Source: Clostridia bacterium (lineage in GTDB: Bacteria > Bacillota_A > Clostridia > Christensenellales > Aristaeellaceae). From it: DNA of 10,786 bases. The stretch lies in assembly GCA_017648805.1 (NCBI GenBank), contig JAGCIC010000190.1, forward strand, positions 1 to 10,786. Direction: 5' to 3'. Positions 1 through 6,310 of this stretch are shown here, one piece after another; the stretch's first letter is position 1, and each line of letters starts with the position of its first letter. The translations under genes and the position numbers were made by a program. The notes under the pieces were generated by a model. It was not told where the DNA came from. It saw only the letters and a list, made by a program, of their open reading frames with translations, and did no database searches.

Positions 1-880
1 ACTGCACAGACGCGCTGGACAGGAAGTACTGCTGCTTTAAGCGCAGTTCCTTGCCCTCGTAGTGGTTGTCCTCGGGATAGAGCACCTTGCTTATGACCTC
101 GGCCAGTTCCTTTTCCTCTATGGCGCGGGTGTACTCGCCGCGGTTGAAGGACTGCATGTCCAGCGTCTTGTTGGCTCTCGCGGACCAGCACCTTAACATG
201 TTCACCATGCAGCTGTCATAGCCCAGCACGGGCACGTCGTAAGGCACTGCCTGGACGGTGGAGTAATTCATGTGGCGGTAGCGGGTCTTGCCGTTGTCGT
301 CGTAGCTTTCCACGTAGCCGCCGAAGCGCACCATCTGGGTCTGGTCGGGACGGCAGATCTCCCACATGGAGCCGTTCTCCAGCCAGTTGTCGGGCATTTC
401 CACCTGGTACCCGTCCACTATCTTCTGGCGGAACAGGCCGTATTCGTACCTTATGGTGCAGCCCATGGCGGGCAGCTTTAGGGTGGTCAGGCTGTCCAGA
501 AAGCAGGCCGCCAGGCGTCCCAGGCCGCCGTTGCCCAGGCCGGGTTCCGGCTCTTCCTCGAATATGCGGGAAGCGTCCAGCCCCAGTTCGTGCAGGGCGG
601 TCACGTAGGCCTGCTCGTTCACCAGCGATACCATGTTGTTGTGCAGCGCACGGCCTACCAGGAATTCCGCGGACAGGTAATACAGTTTTTTGCATTTCTG
701 CTTTTTGCGCTCGCCGCGGGAAGCGGTGCGCCTGCGCATGACCTCGTCCTTTACCGTCTGGGCGAGGGCATCATATATCTGGACCCGAGTCGCGTCGGTT
801 ATGTCGCAGCCGTAGTTGCGTTCCAGTTTTTCAAGTATGGAAGCCTTTATCTCTTCTGAAGTCAGTTTTTTGATGGTCAT
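1..880 (-). CDS. glgP: Glycogen/starch/maltodextrin phosphorylase, N-terminal part (cut by left edge)
   Basis: The family removes glucose from the non-reducing ends of alpha-1,4-glucans as glucose-1-phosphate, using pyridoxal phosphate, in the cytosol. Reading the minus strand from ATG at 880-878 gives 293 codons of an enzyme usually about 800 residues long, so the catalytic C-terminal half with the PLP lysine lies outside the window. Family landmarks are clear: YYLSAEFLVGR at about residues 67-77, the glycine-rich GLGNGGLGRLAACFLDS at 114-130, then YEYGLFRQ and NWLENG, and NRGEYTRAIEEKE near the edge. The start is fixed by GGAGGAA five bases upstream. The gene is divergent from pepC and has its own near-consensus promoter. 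No other glycogen gene is visible, so operon partners, if any, lie to the left. The family is certain; which glucan it prefers cannot be told from this part. Confidence 0.96.
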   Translation of the reverse strand, partial: MTIKKLTSEEIKASILEKLERNYGCDITDATRVQIYDALAQTVKDEVMRRRTASRGERKKQKCKKLYYLSAEFLVGRALHNNMVSLVNEQAYVTALHELGLDASRIFEEEPEPGLGNGGLGRLAACFLDSLTTLKLPAMGCTIRYEYGLFRQKIVDGYQVEMPDNWLENGSMWEICRPDQTQMVRFGGYVESYDDNGKTRYRHMNYSTVQAVPYDVPVLGYDSCMVNMLRCWSARANKTLDMQSFNRGEYTRAIEEKELAEVISKVLYPEDNHYEGKELRLKQQYFLSSASVQ

Positions 881-910
881 CTAAGTTCCTCCGGACACAA
901 ATGTCGCTTA

Positions 911-939
911 ATTATAGCACTTTAGCCTTCCCGTGGCAA
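911..939 (-). promoter_or_regulatory. Sigma-A promoter for glgP
   Basis: On the minus strand a -35 box TTGCCA (939-934) and a -10 box TATAAT (916-911) are separated by exactly 17 bases. The -10 is preceded by TGC, an extended -10 element. Transcription would begin near 904, giving a leader of about 25 bases containing the GGAGGAA ribosome site. Confidence 0.85.
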
Positions 940-1017
940 TGATTTAAGCCAAAAACAACATTTATATCCTCTCACGCGCCGAAATTTGCTTTTATTTAAC
1001 TCAGTCTCTCCCTTTTT

Positions 1018-1027
1018 GTGCTATAAT
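1018..1027 (+). promoter_or_regulatory. Extended -10 promoter for pepC
   Basis: GTGCTATAAT at 1018-1027 holds a perfect -10 (1022-1027) with an upstream TG extended element. No good -35 box is found at 16-18 bases spacing (the bases there read ACTCAG); the nearest TTTAAC is 21 bases away. The spacer is pyrimidine-rich. The eleven bases GTGCTATAATT are repeated, inverted, as the -10 region of divergent glgP. Confidence 0.65.
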
Positions 1028-1056
1028 TCGGGCATATTATTGTTTGGAGGTGCAGC

Positions 1057-2388
1057 ATGATCATATGTTCCGACAAGCTTAAGCAGATGAACGCCGCCTA
1101 CAGGGCCAATCCCGCCATGCGGGCCGCCGCCCTGGCCATGGGCAAGCAGAACCTGGACGAAGTGATATTCGACAACCGCAAGGCCGCCGAAGGCATGTTC
1201 ATATTCAATCACGAGCTGGAGACGCTGCCCGTCACCAACCAGATGCACTCCGGCCGCTGCTGGCTGTTCGCGGCGCTGAACCTGTTCCGCGAGATCGCCA
1301 ACAAAAAGCTGAACATGGACCAGTTCGAGCTGTCCCAGAATTTCATCGCCTACTACGACAAGCTTGAAAAGGCCAACTACTTCCTCGACTCCGTCATGAA
1401 GACCCTTGACCTGTATAAGGACGACCGGCTGGTCAACTATATCGTCTCCACCGGCGTGCAGGACGGCGGCCAGTGGGACATGATGGCAGCCCTGGTAAAG
1501 AAGTACGGCCTGGTACCCAAGAGCGCTTTCCCGGAAACCTATATGTCCTCCAACACCCGCTCGGTCAACCGCGCCGTTAACATAAAGCTCAACCGCGCCG
1601 CCGCGATCCTGCGCCGCATGCACAGGGAAGGCAGGAGCGAAGAGGAGCTTAAGAAGGTATATGCCAACACCCTGGCCGATGTGCATGGCATACTGACCGC
1701 CGCCTTCGGCGAGCCCCCGGAGAAGTTCGACTTCGAGTACCGCGACAAGGACAAGAACTTCCACAGGATCGAAGGCCTTACCCCCAGGAGTTTCTGGGAG
1801 GAGTACATCAACTTCCCCTTCGACGAGTACGTATCCCTGATCAACTCCCCCACCGACGACAAGCCCTACAGCCGCCGCTACACCGTGCGCTTCCTGGGCA
1901 ATGTGGTGGAAGGCGATCCCATCTGCTACCTGAACACCGACATGGACACCATCAAAAAGACGGTGATGCAGGCCATAGACGAGGGCGAGAGCGTGTGGTT
2001 CGGCTCCGACGTGGGCTGGTTCATGGACAGGTCCGCCGGCGCGCTGATCAACGACATCAACGACTACTCTCCCATTTTCGGCGGCATGGAGTTCAAGTGC
2101 TCCAAGGAGGACAAGCTGGACTACCGCATGAGCGCCATGAATCACGCCATGACCATTACCGGCTATCACGAAGTGTACGGCAAGCCCGTGCGCTGGAAGA
2201 TCCAGAACAGCTGGGGCGACGAAAAGGGAAGCAAGGGCTACTACATGATGAACGACGAGTGGTTCGACGATTACGTGTACCAGGCCGTAGTAAAGAAGAG
2301 CAGCCTGCCCAAGGAGCTGCTCTCCGCGCTGGATACCGATCCCATCGTGCTGGAACCCTGGGATCCCATGGGGACTCTGGCAGACTGA
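1057..2388 (+). CDS. pepC: Aminopeptidase C / bleomycin hydrolase family cysteine peptidase (C1B)
   Basis: A cytosolic papain-fold aminopeptidase that trims N-terminal residues from peptides; relatives form barrel-shaped hexamers with the active sites inside. The product is 443 residues, the usual size for PepC. The catalytic residues are visible: oxyanion Gln62 and nucleophile Cys68 in TNQMHSGRCWLFAALN, His363 in MNHAMTITGYHE, and Asn384 in KIQNSWGDEKG. The C-terminus WDPMGTLAD matches the family's conserved tail, which in bleomycin hydrolase reaches into the active site and restricts it to aminopeptidase action. There is no signal peptide. The start is set by GGAGG at 1046-1050, six bases before ATG. 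It has its own promoter, divergent from glgP, and a strong terminator directly after the stop, so it is probably mainly a single-gene transcript. Confidence 0.96.
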   Translation: MIICSDKLKQMNAAYRANPAMRAAALAMGKQNLDEVIFDNRKAAEGMFIFNHELETLPVTNQMHSGRCWLFAALNLFREIANKKLNMDQFELSQNFIAYYDKLEKANYFLDSVMKTLDLYKDDRLVNYIVSTGVQDGGQWDMMAALVKKYGLVPKSAFPETYMSSNTRSVNRAVNIKLNRAAAILRRMHREGRSEEELKKVYANTLADVHGILTAAFGEPPEKFDFEYRDKDKNFHRIEGLTPRSFWEEYINFPFDEYVSLINSPTDDKPYSRRYTVRFLGNVVEGDPICYLNTDMDTIKKTVMQAIDEGESVWFGSDVGWFMDRSAGALINDINDYSPIFGGMEFKCSKEDKLDYRMSAMNHAMTITGYHEVYGKPVRWKIQNSWGDEKGSKGYYMMNDEWFDDYVYQAVVKKSSLPKELLSALDTDPIVLEPWDPMGTLAD

Positions 2389-2396
2389 TTTTACGG

Positions 2397-2431
2397 CAGG
2401 GGGATCGCCCGAAAGCGATTCCCCTGTTTTT
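2397..2431 (+). terminator. Rho-independent terminator after pepC
   Basis: A 12-base-pair stem (2397-2408 with 2415-2426, one G-T wobble), a six-base loop CCGAAA, then five T (2427-2431). It begins eight bases after the pepC stop and ends only 19 bases before the next ATG on the same strand, so it sits exactly between pepC and the membrane glycosyltransferase gene. Confidence 0.88.
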
Positions 2432-2450
2432 GACCAAGGCAGGTTTTACT

Positions 2451-3974
2451 ATGGAAAACAATCGCACCGAGCGCTCCGGGCGCGGGTCGGACATATTTTA
2501 CATACTGGCGCTGGGGCTGCTGTCTTTTGCGGGACTTTGCCTGTTTTCTGTGACCACGTCCCCGCTGTTCCCCTATTCCACCGGCTACGATTCCCTGTTT
2601 TTTATGACGGTGGGCAAGGGAATGACCAGGGGGCTGCTGCCCTACAGGGACTTTTTCGACATGAAAGGCCCGTACATGTTCCTTATCCAGTATCTGGGAC
2701 AGCTTATCCGGTACGGCAAAACAGGCATTTTCCTGGTTCAGGTGATAAACCTGTGGATAAGCCTGCTTATCGTGAGCCGCATTTTCTCCGTCTGCGGCAT
2801 AAACAGGCGCGGGCTTAAGTTTCTGATGCTTTTGCCCATAGTGGCGATCTGCTCCTTCACGTTCTGGGGCGGGAACCGGGTGGAGGAATACTCGCTCATC
2901 CCGCTTATGTGCTGCCTGTACGTATGTCTGGCGTTTATCAAGGGACAGCTGCCCCGAAAAGGCAGGGAAGCCCGGTTTTTCCCCCTGGCAGGGCTGCTGT
3001 TCGGAGCGAGCGTGGGGTACATGGCGTATCTCAGGGTCACCAACGCGTTCCCGGTGTGCGCAATGGCACTGACGGTCGTCGTGTATCTCATACGGGAAAA
3101 GCAGGCGGGCAGGATACTGCCCTGCGCGCTTGGATTCGTCGGCGGACTGCTCGTCACCATGGTCCCGCCCGTCATGTATTACTGGTCTAAAGGCCTTATA
3201 GACGAGTTTTACCGGGCCGTGGTGGTCCTGGGCATGAAATACTCGGGCGAACTGAGCCTGACCGACCACTTACTCAGCCTGTTTTCCGCCGAATACCCCA
3301 CCAATTACCTGATGCTGCTTATCATGGGGCTGAGCGTATGCCTGGTGCTGTTCATGGGACGCGATGGCTTTTACGAGAAGCTGCTTATGGTGCTCGGAAC
3401 CGCCTTTACCCTGGCAGCGATCGCATCCGGCAACAATTATCCCCACTATTATGCCCTCGCCCTGCCGCTGATAGTCATGGGCGAGATCAGTTTCGTGACA
3501 GCGCCCGGGATGAAGGCGCGCACGAAAAAGCTGCTCTGCGGCAGCCTGGCGCTGATCGTGATCCTGGCAGGCACGGGCTACGGCGTGACCCACATAAAGA
3601 GCCTGAAAAAAACGGTCTCGTCCTATACTGCCCCCGGAAGGGACATCGTTTCGGCGCAGGAGGTGTCCCGCCTGGTCACCGAGGACAGGGACCGGCTGTA
3701 CCTGTACGGCTTTTCTCCGGTGTTTTACCTGTATTCCGACCTGTTCCCCTGCATTAGGTACTGCCAGTGGCAGGAACACTATTTCGCCCTCATGCCTGAG
3801 ATAGTCGAAGAAATGGAGCAGACTTTCCGTGACGATCCCCCCGTGTGGCTGGTACTCAGGCCGAAACCGCAGAATCTGCCCGGCTTCATTTCAGAAGCGG
3901 TCAGCCAAAGATACGAACTGTCATATTCCGACGGCAGCTGCGCGCTGTATCATCTGGCGCAGACAGCGGAATAA
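2451..3974 (+). CDS. Polytopic membrane protein, GT39/GT-C-type glycosyltransferase-like
   Basis: The product is 507 residues, with a short polar N-terminus and about ten or more hydrophobic segments up to residue ~380 (the first near 15-35), then a soluble C-terminal domain of about 125 residues. Its layout resembles GT39 / ArnT-type GT-C enzymes, which move a sugar from a polyprenyl-phosphate donor on the outer face of the membrane. The first outer loop carries acidic residues in GYDSLFF (Asp47) and YRDFFDMKGP (Asp67, Asp70), and GNNYPHYY at 327-334 resembles the family's aromatic-histidine motif ahead of PLI. Donor and acceptor are unknown. The reading frame is open far upstream inside pepC, but ATG 2451 is the first sensible start: hydrophobic, family-like sequence begins just after it. 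Its ribosome site is weak (AGG, 7 bases away). I found no promoter between the pepC terminator and this gene, so expression may depend on read-through. Family fairly sure, function unsure. Confidence 0.8.
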   Translation: MENNRTERSGRGSDIFYILALGLLSFAGLCLFSVTTSPLFPYSTGYDSLFFMTVGKGMTRGLLPYRDFFDMKGPYMFLIQYLGQLIRYGKTGIFLVQVINLWISLLIVSRIFSVCGINRRGLKFLMLLPIVAICSFTFWGGNRVEEYSLIPLMCCLYVCLAFIKGQLPRKGREARFFPLAGLLFGASVGYMAYLRVTNAFPVCAMALTVVVYLIREKQAGRILPCALGFVGGLLVTMVPPVMYYWSKGLIDEFYRAVVVLGMKYSGELSLTDHLLSLFSAEYPTNYLMLLIMGLSVCLVLFMGRDGFYEKLLMVLGTAFTLAAIASGNNYPHYYALALPLIVMGEISFVTAPGMKARTKKLLCGSLALIVILAGTGYGVTHIKSLKKTVSSYTAPGRDIVSAQEVSRLVTEDRDRLYLYGFSPVFYLYSDLFPCIRYCQWQEHYFALMPEIVEEMEQTFRDDPPVWLVLRPKPQNLPGFISEAVSQRYELSYSDGSCALYHLAQTAE

Positions 3975-3988
3975 ACTGACGATAAAAG

Positions 3989-4020
3989 CGGCGGACGTGT
4001 CCTCACGTCCGCCGTGTTTT
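3989..4020. terminator. Bidirectional terminator between convergent genes
   Basis: A perfect 11-base-pair stem (CGGCGGACGTG 3989-3999 with 4004-4014) and a TCCT loop are followed on the plus strand by TGTTTTATT. On the minus strand the same stem is followed by CTTTTATC. It lies between the stop of the membrane glycosyltransferase gene (3974) and the stop of the convergent isomerase-like gene (4064), so one hairpin probably ends both transcripts. Confidence 0.85.
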
Positions 4021-4063
4021 ATTCCATCCGGTTTGTTCCGTTACCGGCCTACGCAAGCCCGTG

Positions 4064-5248
4064 TCAGCCGATCAGCCCGAAAAACGCTTCCAACTCCGCG
4101 GCGTGCCTGCCTTTGCAGATTATATGGTGGTTGTTTATGGGATTTGTGAAAAAGTAGCTGAAATCGTCCAGCGCCACCTTTATCTGGGTGCGGCAGAGCA
4201 TGCCGTCAAAGGACGCGGGCAGTATTTTGCCTTCCTTCGCGAAAAAGCGGGACAGGTCGCCCTCGCACTTGAAAACGGTGCAGTCGCCCTCATCGAACGT
4301 GCCCTGCACGGCAGCGCCTATGCCTGATTCGAAGTGGGTGTTCATACAGAAGCCGTTAAGCATCTTGGTCGGCACGGTGCAGTGGGCGAACACCGCGCTG
4401 CCCGCCTTGGTGTCGAAGCGGCTGGGGTTGCACATGAACCCGCTTTCGCCCGTAACGCTGCCGAGTATCGCCATGGACAGCAGCGACGGCATGTCCCCTT
4501 CGCAGGCGGCGTAGATCCCCGTGTCGTTCAGTATAGACAGCCCCAGGCAGCCGGTGGAATGCACCGTGTCCAGCAGATCGAAGCAGCGCACGCTCACCCC
4601 GCACAGGCCGTATCTGTCGACTATCCGCTTCAGCGCACCGTAAATGTACAGCGCCTTCTCGGTCTCGTTTCTGTCGAACGCCTGCCGGCTGAACCTTTCT
4701 GTGTATTCGTTGGGCTCGTATGTGTCTTTTTTGATCTCCCCGAGCAGCTCCTCCATGGGTACGGAAACAAACCCCAGCCCCAGCTTTTCCCTCACCTTGT
4801 CCGCGGAGTAATCGCTGGCGATAAGCCAGTCGGAAGGCGCGCCTATGCAGCCCAGACGCCTGCCCCGGAGGAAAGCCAGGGCGCGGTGGGCGTTCCCGAG
4901 CGCGCTGATCCGCCCCGCGATCTCATTTACGTCCCCATGGAGTATCTCGCCGCTGCCTCCGTGTTTGTTAATGTAGCTGAGTATCTCCATGGACGCCGCC
5001 AGGGAATTGGATTCGCCGCTGGTCAGTATATAGCATTTCCTGCCCTTGAGACGCTCGAACACCTCCAGAAAGTAGCCTTCGCTGCCCCCGGATGCCACGT
5101 AAAGCAGCGCAAATCCGCTTTTCAGGTACCCGTCCAGGTCAACCCTGCAAAGCGGTTCGCCCAGCGCGTCACCCACCGCAGCGATATACCTGTCCGTCCG
5201 TTCGTCCGTCACCTGTGAAAGCGGGCTGCGTATCTGATAAAAATCCAT
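4064..5248 (-). CDS. L-fucose/L-arabinose isomerase-like family protein
   Basis: The product is 394 residues and cytosolic (no signal or membrane segment). It belongs to the broad fucose-isomerase-like group (COG2407 type, from memory), related to aldose-ketose isomerases. Typical wording includes LLYVASGGSEGYFLEVFERL (about 49-68), GRRLGCIGAPSDWLIAS (129-145), AACEGDMPSLLSM (247-259), FMCNPSR (271-277), AHCTVP (288-293), THFESGIGAAVQG (304-316), CRTQIK (352-357) and NNHHI near 372-376. By analogy with FucI/AraA, Glu250, Asp252 and His374/375 are candidate metal ligands; this is inference. It is much shorter than FucI (about 590 residues), and no sugar kinase, aldolase or transporter lies beside it, so the substrate is unknown. 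The frame stays open 45 codons upstream to a TTG, but ATG 5248 has GTGAGG six bases ahead and family-like sequence follows it. It has its own promoter and leader and converges on the membrane glycosyltransferase gene. Confidence 0.85.
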   Translation of the reverse strand: MDFYQIRSPLSQVTDERTDRYIAAVGDALGEPLCRVDLDGYLKSGFALLYVASGGSEGYFLEVFERLKGRKCYILTSGESNSLAASMEILSYINKHGGSGEILHGDVNEIAGRISALGNAHRALAFLRGRRLGCIGAPSDWLIASDYSADKVREKLGLGFVSVPMEELLGEIKKDTYEPNEYTERFSRQAFDRNETEKALYIYGALKRIVDRYGLCGVSVRCFDLLDTVHSTGCLGLSILNDTGIYAACEGDMPSLLSMAILGSVTGESGFMCNPSRFDTKAGSAVFAHCTVPTKMLNGFCMNTHFESGIGAAVQGTFDEGDCTVFKCEGDLSRFFAKEGKILPASFDGMLCRTQIKVALDDFSYFFTNPINNHHIICKGRHAAELEAFFGLIG

Positions 5249-5382
5249 GGTTTTCCTCACTTCCGTAAAATTATACCTGCGGTTTGCCGCAGCGGCTGAT
5301 AAGCTCCGTATAAGCGCCTGCCTTGCGGCCGCCAGCACAGACGCGTGTATCAGGCGGCTTATCGTCAGGGCTTTTCGTTTCA
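5249..5382 (-). promoter_or_regulatory. Leader of the isomerase-like gene, with palindrome and second -10-like box
   Basis: From the expected start of transcription near 5382 to the ATG is about 134 bases. Near its 3' end lies a perfect palindrome, CTGCGG-N4-CCGCAG (5277-5292). Directly downstream on the minus strand is a second TATAAT (5275-5270) without a recognisable -35. The palindrome may be an operator or an RNA hairpin, and the second box a minor promoter. No known riboswitch class is recognised. Confidence 0.4.
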
Positions 5383-5388
5383 ACGGAT

Positions 5389-5418
5389 ATTATATCACAT
5401 TCTCTTCGCGCCTGTCAG
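5389..5418 (-). promoter_or_regulatory. Sigma-A promoter for the isomerase-like gene
   Basis: On the minus strand CTGACA (5418-5413), an 18-base spacer, and TATAAT (5394-5389), with an upstream TG as an extended -10. It is the best promoter in the gap between the vWA gene's terminator and the isomerase-like gene. Confidence 0.75.
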
Positions 5419-5447
5419 TATTCCGATATTTTTTCCCCCTATGGGGT

Positions 5448-5487
5448 AAAAACGAAAGGCGGACGGAGCCGGGCCCCGTCCGCCTTT
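5448..5487 (-). terminator. Rho-independent terminator after the vWA gene
   Basis: A 12-base-pair stem (5455-5466 with 5476-5487) encloses a nine-base loop. On the minus strand it is followed by CG and five T (5452-5448). It starts 13 bases past the stop codon of the vWA gene and closes the chrA-chrA-macro-vWA block. The stem shares the core GGCGGACG with the hairpin at 3989-4014. Confidence 0.87.
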
Positions 5488-5500
5488 TCGTATTATTCGG

Positions 5501-6157
5501 TTAAACGATCCCCTTATCGCGTGCCCGGCAGTCCTCCTCCATGGTTTCCTTCCATTCCCTGCGAAGGCTTTTTTTCGCCCGCACCGCGGACATGGCGTAG
5601 GAGATGCCCTCGTACTTGAGCGCGTTGCCCCTTGCGTCGTTCACGAAGCACGCGGAGCGCTCTTCGGATATGCCAATGTCGTCGGCCACGCTCTGCGCGT
5701 CTATGTTCGCGCCCAGGAACAGGAATTCCCAGCCGTATTTTTCCTTCTGGCGGGTTATCAGCCGTTTCACTTCGCCTGCGGAATACCTGCGGCTGGCGTT
5801 CTCCATGCCGTCTGTGGTGATCACAAACACGGTCTTTTCGGGCCGGTCCTCCTCGCGGGCGTACTTGTGCACGTTGCCGATGTGGCGTATGGCGTCCCCC
5901 ACCGCATCGTACAGCGCCGTGCAGCCACCCACGAAATACTGCTTTTCCGTGAGAGGCTCGATCTTTCTGAGTTCCGCCCTGTCGTGTATGACCGTGCTGG
6001 CGTTGGAGAACAGCACGGTGGACACCAGCGCGTCACCCTCTTCCCGCTTCTGCTTCTCGATCATGGCGTTGAAGCCGCCCACAGTATCCTGTTCCATGCC
6101 CGCCATGGATCCGCTTTTGTCCAGTATGAATACCATTTCAGTCAGATTCTTTTTCAT
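5501..6157 (-). CDS. Stand-alone von Willebrand factor A (vWA) domain protein
   Basis: The product is 218 residues, predicted cytosolic: no signal peptide or membrane segment. It is one vWA fold with a complete metal-ion-dependent adhesion site: DxSxS at Asp13-Ser15-Ser17 (LDKSGSM), Thr80 in GGCTALYDAVGD, and Asp116 in ITTDGMEN. vWA domains with this site bind Mg2+ and hold protein partners. A basic, charged tail follows from about residue 194. Small bacterial vWA proteins of this type occur near stress-response and phage-related genes (from memory); no partner is proven. The ribosome site GAAGGGAG lies seven bases before ATG and forms one arm of an inverted repeat in the leader. It is the last gene of a minus-strand block, 153 bases after the macro-domain gene, and is followed by a terminator. 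Family sure; job unknown. Confidence 0.9.
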   Translation of the reverse strand: MKKNLTEMVFILDKSGSMAGMEQDTVGGFNAMIEKQKREEGDALVSTVLFSNASTVIHDRAELRKIEPLTEKQYFVGGCTALYDAVGDAIRHIGNVHKYAREEDRPEKTVFVITTDGMENASRRYSAGEVKRLITRQKEKYGWEFLFLGANIDAQSVADDIGISEERSACFVNDARGNALKYEGISYAMSAVRAKKSLRREWKETMEEDCRARDKGIV

Positions 6158-6310
6158 AATAAAACTCCCTTCGGTTTGTTCGGTCCTTTTCGTTCCGACA
6201 GGTATATGATACCCGATATCCGAAGGGAGAAGGTCGCCCGCAAAGCGACAAATTCAACAGTCTGAAACAGTTGTCCGTCAGCACCGTGCCCGCGGCGGCG
6301 CGGTCGCGCG
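6158..6310 (-). other. Gap between the macro and vWA genes, with inverted repeat and small palindrome
   Basis: Three structures are visible. CTCCCTTCGG (6165-6174) is an exact inverted copy of CCGAAGGGAG (6220-6229), 45 bases apart; the arm nearer the vWA gene contains its ribosome site. GGTAT-ATG-ATACC (6201-6213) is a small palindrome overlapping a -10-like TATCAT (minus strand, 6211-6206) that has no convincing -35. CCGCG-N4-CGCGG (6290-6303) is a GC-only hairpin seven bases past the macro gene's stop, with no T tract. These could be a weak internal promoter with an operator, or translation control. Confidence 0.4.

Noticed and set aside
1021..2169. Long minus-strand open frame of 382 codons opposite pepC
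   Set aside because: It is the antisense of a certain gene in GC-rich DNA, has His/Val/Gly-rich nonsense composition, no ribosome site and no family resemblance.
1995..2450. N-terminal extension of the membrane glycosyltransferase frame into pepC
   Set aside because: The upstream residues are Arg-rich out-of-frame translation of pepC, and the frame crosses the terminator. The protein begins at 2451.
4028..4047. CCGGT-N10-ACCGG hairpin between the convergent genes
   Set aside because: The stem is only five base pairs with a ten-base loop; the neighbouring 11-bp hairpin explains termination better.
4334..5218. Plus-strand open frame of 294 codons opposite the isomerase-like gene
   Set aside because: A shadow of a well-supported gene; low-complexity composition and no start signal.
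5249..5383. 45-codon in-frame extension of the isomerase-like protein from a TTG
   Set aside because: The TTG lies at the expected transcription start with no ribosome site, while ATG 5248 has GTGAGG at the right distance.
6290..6303. GC-rich hairpin after the macro gene as a terminator
   Set aside because: There is no T tract after it and the stem is only five base pairs, so termination between the macro and vWA genes is not supported.
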